DNA of 64,000 bases, taken from positions 65,438 through 129,437 of the forward strand of contig NZ_JBAJEY010000006.1 in NCBI RefSeq assembly GCF_039822285.1, read 5' to 3'. The stretch is from Thiofaba sp039822285. GTDB taxonomy: Bacteria > Pseudomonadota > Gammaproteobacteria > Halothiobacillales > Halothiobacillaceae. The position numbers were made by a program, and so were the translations under genes. A model generated the notes under the pieces. That model was not told where the DNA came from. It worked only from the letters and a program-made list of their open reading frames with translations, and made no database searches. Below are positions 59,966 through 64,000 of this stretch, one piece after another (the first letter of the stretch is position 1; the number at the start of each line of letters is the position of its first letter).

Positions 59966-61091
59966 TGCTGCATCCTCCGCCGGGGAAGATGGCGCCGAGC
60001 ACCCGCTCCCCCCGCGCGCCGGTCACCTGCGGCAGGTTGCCTGGCAGGCCCTCCAGGGTCTGCTTCGCCAGCCAGGCAAAGGCCAGGGCCTCCACCCAGG
60101 CCGGCTCCACCCCGTAGGCGGCGGTGCTCTCCACCCTCATCTCCCCGGCCAGTGCTTGCATCCTGTCCATGAGCGCGGTGTTGTAGGCTCCGCCGCCGCA
60201 GACCAGCATCCGTCCGGCCTCCGGTGCCGCCGTGCGTGCCGCCCCGATCAGGGTCCGTGCGGTGAGCTCGAGCAGGGTGGCCTGCACATCCTCGGGGGCG
60301 AGCTCCCGCAGCAGTCCTCCCGCCCGTGTCTGCAGCCAGTCGAGATTGAACCACTCCGGTCCCGTGCTCTTGGGGGCGGGCAGGCCGAAATACGGATCGT
60401 CCAGCAGGCAGGCGAGCAGGCCCTTGTGCGCCTGCCCCTCCTCGGCCCACGCCCCGTCCTGATCGTAGGGAAGGCCACGGTGGCGGAGGATCCAGGCGTC
60501 CATCAGGGTGTTGCCGGGGCCCGTGTCGAAGCCCCGTACTCCGCTGGGTCCCCCCCCACGGGGGAGCACGGTGATGTTGGCGATGCCGCCGATGTTGGCG
60601 ACGATGCGGGGCTCCTCGGTGTCACCGAACAGGGCGGCGTGGGCGGGGGGGACCAAGGGTGCCCCTTGGCCCCCGGCGGCCACGTCCCGGCGGCGGAAAT
60701 CGGCCACCACGGTGATGCCTGTGCGCTCGGCGATGCGGTGCGGGTCGCCGATCTGCAGGGTGTGCGGCCAATCGGCGTGCGGGGCATGCCAAAGCGTCTG
60801 GCCGTGAGAGCCGACGGCCCGCACCTGCGCGGCCCGGATGCCCGTTTGTTCGAGCAGCTGCAGCACCGATTCGGCAAAAATCTCTCCGATCCAGGCATCC
60901 AGCCGCCCAAGGCGCTGCACCCCTTCCTCGGCCTGGGGGGAGGCCAAGGCGCGCAGTTCGGACAAAAGGGGGGCAGGGTAGGGGCGGTGGTGGGTGCCGA
61001 TGATTAGGGGATGCGGGCTGCTGAGGTCGGCCAGGCAGGCATCGACGCCATCCATGCTGGTGCCGGATAGCAGCCCGATGTAGAGCGCCAT
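59883..61091 (-). CDS. anmK: Anhydro-N-acetylmuramic acid kinase with repeat-derived C terminus
   Basis: 402 aa. Phosphorylates and opens 1,6-anhydro-MurNAc in cell-wall recycling. MALYIGLLSGTSMDGVDACL ATP site, VRAVGSHGQTLWH, VADFRRRDVAAGGQGAPLVP, FDTGPGNTLMDAW and MLVCGGGAYNTALMDRM are conserved. Family members end shortly after VLGAIFPGG (E. coli 369 aa). Here about 30 further residues (from CSSRAPRKTVTSGRR to the stop) are encoded by the family C element, so the original stop has been replaced. Confidence 0.93.
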   Translation of the reverse strand: MALYIGLLSGTSMDGVDACLADLSSPHPLIIGTHHRPYPAPLLSELRALASPQAEEGVQRLGRLDAWIGEIFAESVLQLLEQTGIRAAQVRAVGSHGQTLWHAPHADWPHTLQIGDPHRIAERTGITVVADFRRRDVAAGGQGAPLVPPAHAALFGDTEEPRIVANIGGIANITVLPRGGGPSGVRGFDTGPGNTLMDAWILRHRGLPYDQDGAWAEEGQAHKGLLACLLDDPYFGLPAPKSTGPEWFNLDWLQTRAGGLLRELAPEDVQATLLELTARTLIGAARTAAPEAGRMLVCGGGAYNTALMDRMQALAGEMRVESTAAYGVEPAWVEALAFAWLAKQTLEGLPGNLPQVTGARGERVLGAIFPGGGCSSRAPRKTVTSGRRARSPAANPRDISNR

Positions 61092-61096
61092 GCCAA

Positions 61097-62512
61097 TCAG
61101 CGCTGTGGGGTTTCGTCGCGGGGTTCGATGCTTGCCGTCCGGGCCTCGCCCTCCAGGCGGCTCATTTGGGCAAGGATCTGCGCGGACTCCGCCAAGAAGC
61201 GGCTGCGCTCGTTGGCGGGAATGGGCTGGGCCTCGGGCAGGGCGACCGACAGGGGGTCGCGGTGCACGCCGTTGATACGGAACTCGTAATGCAGGTGGGG
61301 GCCGGTCGCATAGCCGGTGGCACCGACATAACCGATCACCTGGCCCTGCTTGACGCGGGCCCCCTCGCGCAGGGTGGGTTCGAAGCGCGACATGTGGCCG
61401 TAGACGGTACTATAGGTGCCGTCGTGCTGGATCATGACCACCTTGCCATACCCGCCCTTCCAGCCCTGGAAGGAGACCTTGCCGTCGGCGGCTGCGCGGA
61501 TGGGGGTGCCGGTGGGGGCGGCGAAGTCAACGCCCTTGTGTGCGCGCACCTCGTGCAGGACGGGGTGCATGCGAGCATTGGAGAAGCGCGAGCTGATGCG
61601 CGAGAACTCGACGGGGTAGCGCAGGAAGCCGCGCTTGAGGCTCTTGCCGTCAGGGGTGTAGTAGGTCGTGTTGCCTTCTTTATCGGTATAGCGCACCGCC
61701 TGGAACAGCTTGCCGTTGTTGACGAAGGAGGCTGCCAGGATGTCGCCGGTGGTCACCGGCTCGCCATCCTTGTAGACGGTCTCGTACAGGATGCTGAAGC
61801 GGTCGCCCTCCTGGATGTCGGTCAGGAAGTTGATCTTCCAGCCGAAGATGTCGGCCAGGCGGAGCACCATGTCCGGAGGCAGACCTGCGTCGACCGCCGC
61901 CTGATAGAAGGAACTGCTGATCGCGCCGCTGCCCAGGGTCTGGCGGTATTCGAGCGGGTGCTCTTCGATCTCGCTTTTGAAGGTCCCGTCCTCGCCACGC
62001 ACCACGTGCAGGGTGCGGTCATGCCCCAGCGCATAGCTGAGGCGCTGCAGTTCATGGGCGTCGGACAGATTGAAGGTGATGGATTCGCCCGGACGCAGGC
62101 GGGTGAGCTTGAGTGCGTCGTCGCCGAGTTTGACGATCTGGTCCAGTTCGTGAGCAGGAAGATCCAGGTTGGCGAAGATTTTGGAGAGGGTGGTTCCTTT
62201 CTCGACGACGACATCAATCGTTTCGCCCGGTGTCGCGTTTTCGGCCGTCCCTTCTGCCTCGGGAAGAGTCGTTGCAAGGGGCGGTTCTTGGTTGGCGGGG
62301 GTCAGGGCCGGATCGGGCGGCAGGGTGATGGCAGTGAGCTGGTTGGCGGGAGAGAGCGGGTCGTTCGGTTGGCTGGCGGGGTCCGATACCTTGCCGATGA
62401 CTACGCCCAGGGATGCAAGTCCGAAGGCCAGAATACCCCAGCGCAGTACAGGGTGGCGGCGGGTGGTCAAGAGGTTCTTGCGGCTGGCTTGCTGTCCGGC
62501 GTGGCGGGTCAT
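61097..62512 (-). CDS. M23 peptidoglycan endopeptidase (MepM-like)
   Basis: 471 aa. One N-terminal membrane anchor (LRWGILAFGLASLGVVIGKV), an OapA/LysM-like region (VVVEKGTTLSKIFANLDL) and the LytM domain with zinc ligands H..D in VRAHKGVDFAAPTGT and HxH in TGPHLHYEF. Cleaves peptide cross-links. GGGAG lies six bases before the ATG at 62512. Between anmK and tyrS, as in Pseudomonas. Confidence 0.94.
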   Translation of the reverse strand: MTRHAGQQASRKNLLTTRRHPVLRWGILAFGLASLGVVIGKVSDPASQPNDPLSPANQLTAITLPPDPALTPANQEPPLATTLPEAEGTAENATPGETIDVVVEKGTTLSKIFANLDLPAHELDQIVKLGDDALKLTRLRPGESITFNLSDAHELQRLSYALGHDRTLHVVRGEDGTFKSEIEEHPLEYRQTLGSGAISSSFYQAAVDAGLPPDMVLRLADIFGWKINFLTDIQEGDRFSILYETVYKDGEPVTTGDILAASFVNNGKLFQAVRYTDKEGNTTYYTPDGKSLKRGFLRYPVEFSRISSRFSNARMHPVLHEVRAHKGVDFAAPTGTPIRAAADGKVSFQGWKGGYGKVVMIQHDGTYSTVYGHMSRFEPTLREGARVKQGQVIGYVGATGYATGPHLHYEFRINGVHRDPLSVALPEAQPIPANERSRFLAESAQILAQMSRLEGEARTASIEPRDETPQR

Positions 62513-62597
62513 GTATTGCTCCCAAGCCTGTAGAGATATTAATCGGGTTAAAATACCGGCCACACCCAGACGGGTCAATGAACGAGTAGAGGTCGAC

Positions 62598-63800
62598 ATG
62601 CGCGACATAGAAAGCGCGTTGCGGGAAATTCGCCGTGGTACCGAGGAGATCCTCGTGGAGGCGGAACTGATCGAGAAGCTCAAGCTTGGGCGCCCCCTGC
62701 GGGTGAAGGCCGGGTTTGACCCCACAGCCCCGGATCTGCATCTGGGGCACACCGTCCTGATCAACAAGCTGCGTACCTTCCAGGAGCTTGGGCACGAGGT
62801 CATCTTCCTGATCGGCGACTTCACCGGCATGATCGGCGACCCAACGGGCAAGAGTGCGACGCGCAAACCGCTGACGCGGGAGCAGGTGACCGAAAACGCC
62901 CGCACCTACCAGGAGCAGGTCTTCAAGATCCTCGATCCCGAGCGGACCCGGATCGAATTCAACTCCCGCTGGATGGGCAGTATGTCGTCTGCTGACATGA
63001 TTACGCTCGCCTCGCGCCACACCGTGGCCCGCATGCTTGAGCGAGACGACTTCAGCAAACGCTACGGTAACCAGCAGCCGATCGCCATTCATGAGTTTCT
63101 CTATCCCTTGGTCCAAGGGTACGACTCGGTGGCGCTTGAGGCCGATGTGGAGCTCGGGGGGACCGATCAGAAATTCAACCTGCTGGTGGGCCGCGAATTG
63201 CAGCGTCAGTATGGTCAGCCCCAGCAGGTGGTGATGACCGTGCCGATCCTTGAGGGGCTGGATGGTGTGCAGAAGATGTCCAAGTCACTCGGCAACTACA
63301 TCGGTGTCAGTGAGCCAGCCAACGACATGTTCGGCAAGCTCATGTCGATCTCGGACACACTCATGTGGCGCTATTTCGAACTGCTCAGTTTCCGTCCCAT
63401 GGAGGCGATTGCCCGCCTCAAGCAGGACGTGGCGGATGGACGCAACCCACGCGATGTGAAGTTCGAGCTCGGGGTCGAGCTGGTCGACCGCTTCCATGGC
63501 GCAGGTGCGGGGGCACTGGCGCGGCAAGCCTTCATTGAGCGCTTCCAGAAAGGACAATTGCCGGAAGATATCGAAGAAGTTCGGCTGGCCGCTCAAGAAG
63601 ACGGCATGCTCCCCATCGCGACACTGCTCAAGGAAGCGGGCTTGGTGGCGAGCACCTCGGAGGCCTACCGCATGATCCAGCAGGGGGGCGTTCGCCTGGA
63701 GGGCGAGCGGGTCGAAGATCGCGCCCTCAGGCTTGCGCGCGGACAGCGTGTGGTCGTCCAGGTGGGCAAGCGCCGAGTGGCCCGTGTCGAGATATTTTGA
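62598..63800 (+). CDS. tyrS: Tyrosyl-tRNA synthetase (TyrZ type)
   Basis: 400 aa class Ic synthetase. HIGH-like motif HLGH at residues 48-51 (PTAPDLHLGHTVL), KMSKS in GVQKMSKSLGNYIGV, and a C-terminal S4 domain (STSEAYRMIQQGGVRLEGERV). This length and sequence type match the TyrZ group of Pseudomonas. AGAGG lies upstream of the ATG at 62598. Confidence 0.96.
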   Translation: MRDIESALREIRRGTEEILVEAELIEKLKLGRPLRVKAGFDPTAPDLHLGHTVLINKLRTFQELGHEVIFLIGDFTGMIGDPTGKSATRKPLTREQVTENARTYQEQVFKILDPERTRIEFNSRWMGSMSSADMITLASRHTVARMLERDDFSKRYGNQQPIAIHEFLYPLVQGYDSVALEADVELGGTDQKFNLLVGRELQRQYGQPQQVVMTVPILEGLDGVQKMSKSLGNYIGVSEPANDMFGKLMSISDTLMWRYFELLSFRPMEAIARLKQDVADGRNPRDVKFELGVELVDRFHGAGAGALARQAFIERFQKGQLPEDIEEVRLAAQEDGMLPIATLLKEAGLVASTSEAYRMIQQGGVRLEGERVEDRALRLARGQRVVVQVGKRRVARVEIF

Positions 63801-63810
63801 TCAACAGGTG

Positions 63811-63838
63811 TTGACAGTCCGGAAAGAGCGCCTATAAT
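63811..63838 (+). promoter_or_regulatory. Sigma-70 promoter P1 (rRNA-type)
   Basis: Perfect TTGACA (63811-63816) and TATAAT (63833-63838) with a 16-base spacer, followed by a GCGCCCC discriminator, the GC-rich type of stringently controlled rRNA promoters. It starts ten bases after tyrS. Confidence 0.85.
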
Positions 63839-63889
63839 GCGCCCCACATTGCAGCGACGCAGTGCAACAACGAAGCGAAACACTAGTTG

Positions 63890-63917
63890 TTGACACGAAT
63901 CGATGTGGTGTTAAGAT
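63890..63917 (+). promoter_or_regulatory. Sigma-70 promoter P2
   Basis: TTGACA (63890-63895) and TAAGAT (63912-63917), spacer 16 bases, about 79 bases after P1. Tandem promoters of this spacing are usual before rRNA operons. Confidence 0.75.
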
Positions 63918-64000
63918 GATCGACCTGGTGATGCGAAACGCCTCCTGAGTGAAGCGAGTCGCAGATGATGACAAAGTCGAAACGAAAGCTTCGAAATTGT
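63918..64000 (+). other. Probable rRNA operon leader, cut by the window end
   Basis: No open gene is seen. The segment is moderately A-rich (CGAAACGAAAGCTTCGAAATTG) and follows two strong tandem promoters after tyrS, where Pseudomonas has a 16S rRNA gene. boxA and the 16S start are not reached. Confidence 0.6.

Noticed and set aside
63839..64000. tRNA or 16S rRNA start at the window end
   Set aside because: No tRNA-like T-loop or 16S 5' end is present before base 64000; only promoters and leader.

Overview
The window is a densely coded, GC-rich stretch of a proteobacterial chromosome, most likely a gammaproteobacterium. The main argument is gene order. The block argC, erpA, (citrate synthase), anmK, M23 peptidase, tyrS, rRNA promoters and the block HAD hydrolase, rppH, ptsP follow the Pseudomonas-type order. 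recJ...prfB-lysS and glyA-nrdR-ribD-ribE-ribB-ribH-nusB-thiL-pgpA are classical gammaproteobacterial strings. Other families present (NnrS, a haem-c DUF3365-type protein, DUF3579, EipA/DUF1134) suit a respiratory, possibly sulfur- or nitrogen-metabolising relative. The species is not identified.

Layout. 0-12.3 kb: the recJ 3' end, dacB (-), ppnP, prfB with its programmed frameshift, lysS, a 0.64-kb imperfect palindrome, murB, then a minus-strand signalling operon (DUF2242-like lipoprotein, RMD1/YagE, HDOD, PAS-GGDEF) and ettA. 12.5-23.9 kb: a plus-strand chemosensory operon. It starts with a VWA membrane protein and a membrane-anchored coiled-coil protein, continues with STAS, CheA, CheW, a soluble three-PAS chemoreceptor, CheR and CheB, and ends with a CheW protein carrying an inserted CZB zinc domain. 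No CheY or CheZ is present. 24-25.4 kb: a cyclic-nucleotide-binding protein and an exported alpha/beta hydrolase.

25.6-40.1 kb: the glyA/riboflavin/nusB/thiL/pgpA string, interrupted by three insertions. These are nnrS; a 4.7-kb block with exbB-exbD-tonB and a minus-strand flavinylation unit (beta-barrel protein, FMN-binding protein, ApbE, small histidine-bearing membrane protein) behind a Fur-box-like site; and an exported unknown protein between nusB and thiL. 40.1-50 kb: a glycosyltransferase/deacetylase operon, a minus-strand DUF3579-rimO-DUF6629-moaB operon, an alpha/beta-hydrolase-TlpA fusion, a one-domain asparaginase homologue, a haem protein, a CpdA-like phosphodiesterase and an EipA-like lipoprotein. 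50-64 kb: dcd, HAD hydrolase, rppH-ptsP, feoAB behind a Fur-box-like site, a TlpA lipoprotein, argC, erpA, citrate synthase, anmK, M23 peptidase, tyrS and two strong tandem promoters that probably drive an rRNA operon beyond the window.

Three kinds of dispersed repeat are woven through the region: (A) C/G-run palindromes, (B) 57-67 bp REP-like palindromes, and (C) a 143-148 bp element with terminal inverted repeats, present twice. Some copies have entered genes: two in-frame insertions in ribD, and a copy that supplies the C terminus of anmK. The most unusual signals are a canonical A AAA AAG slippery heptamer placed directly on a stop codon and followed by a small hairpin, which would fuse a coiled-coil membrane protein to the STAS protein, and the giant palindrome whose paired hairpins show covariation.
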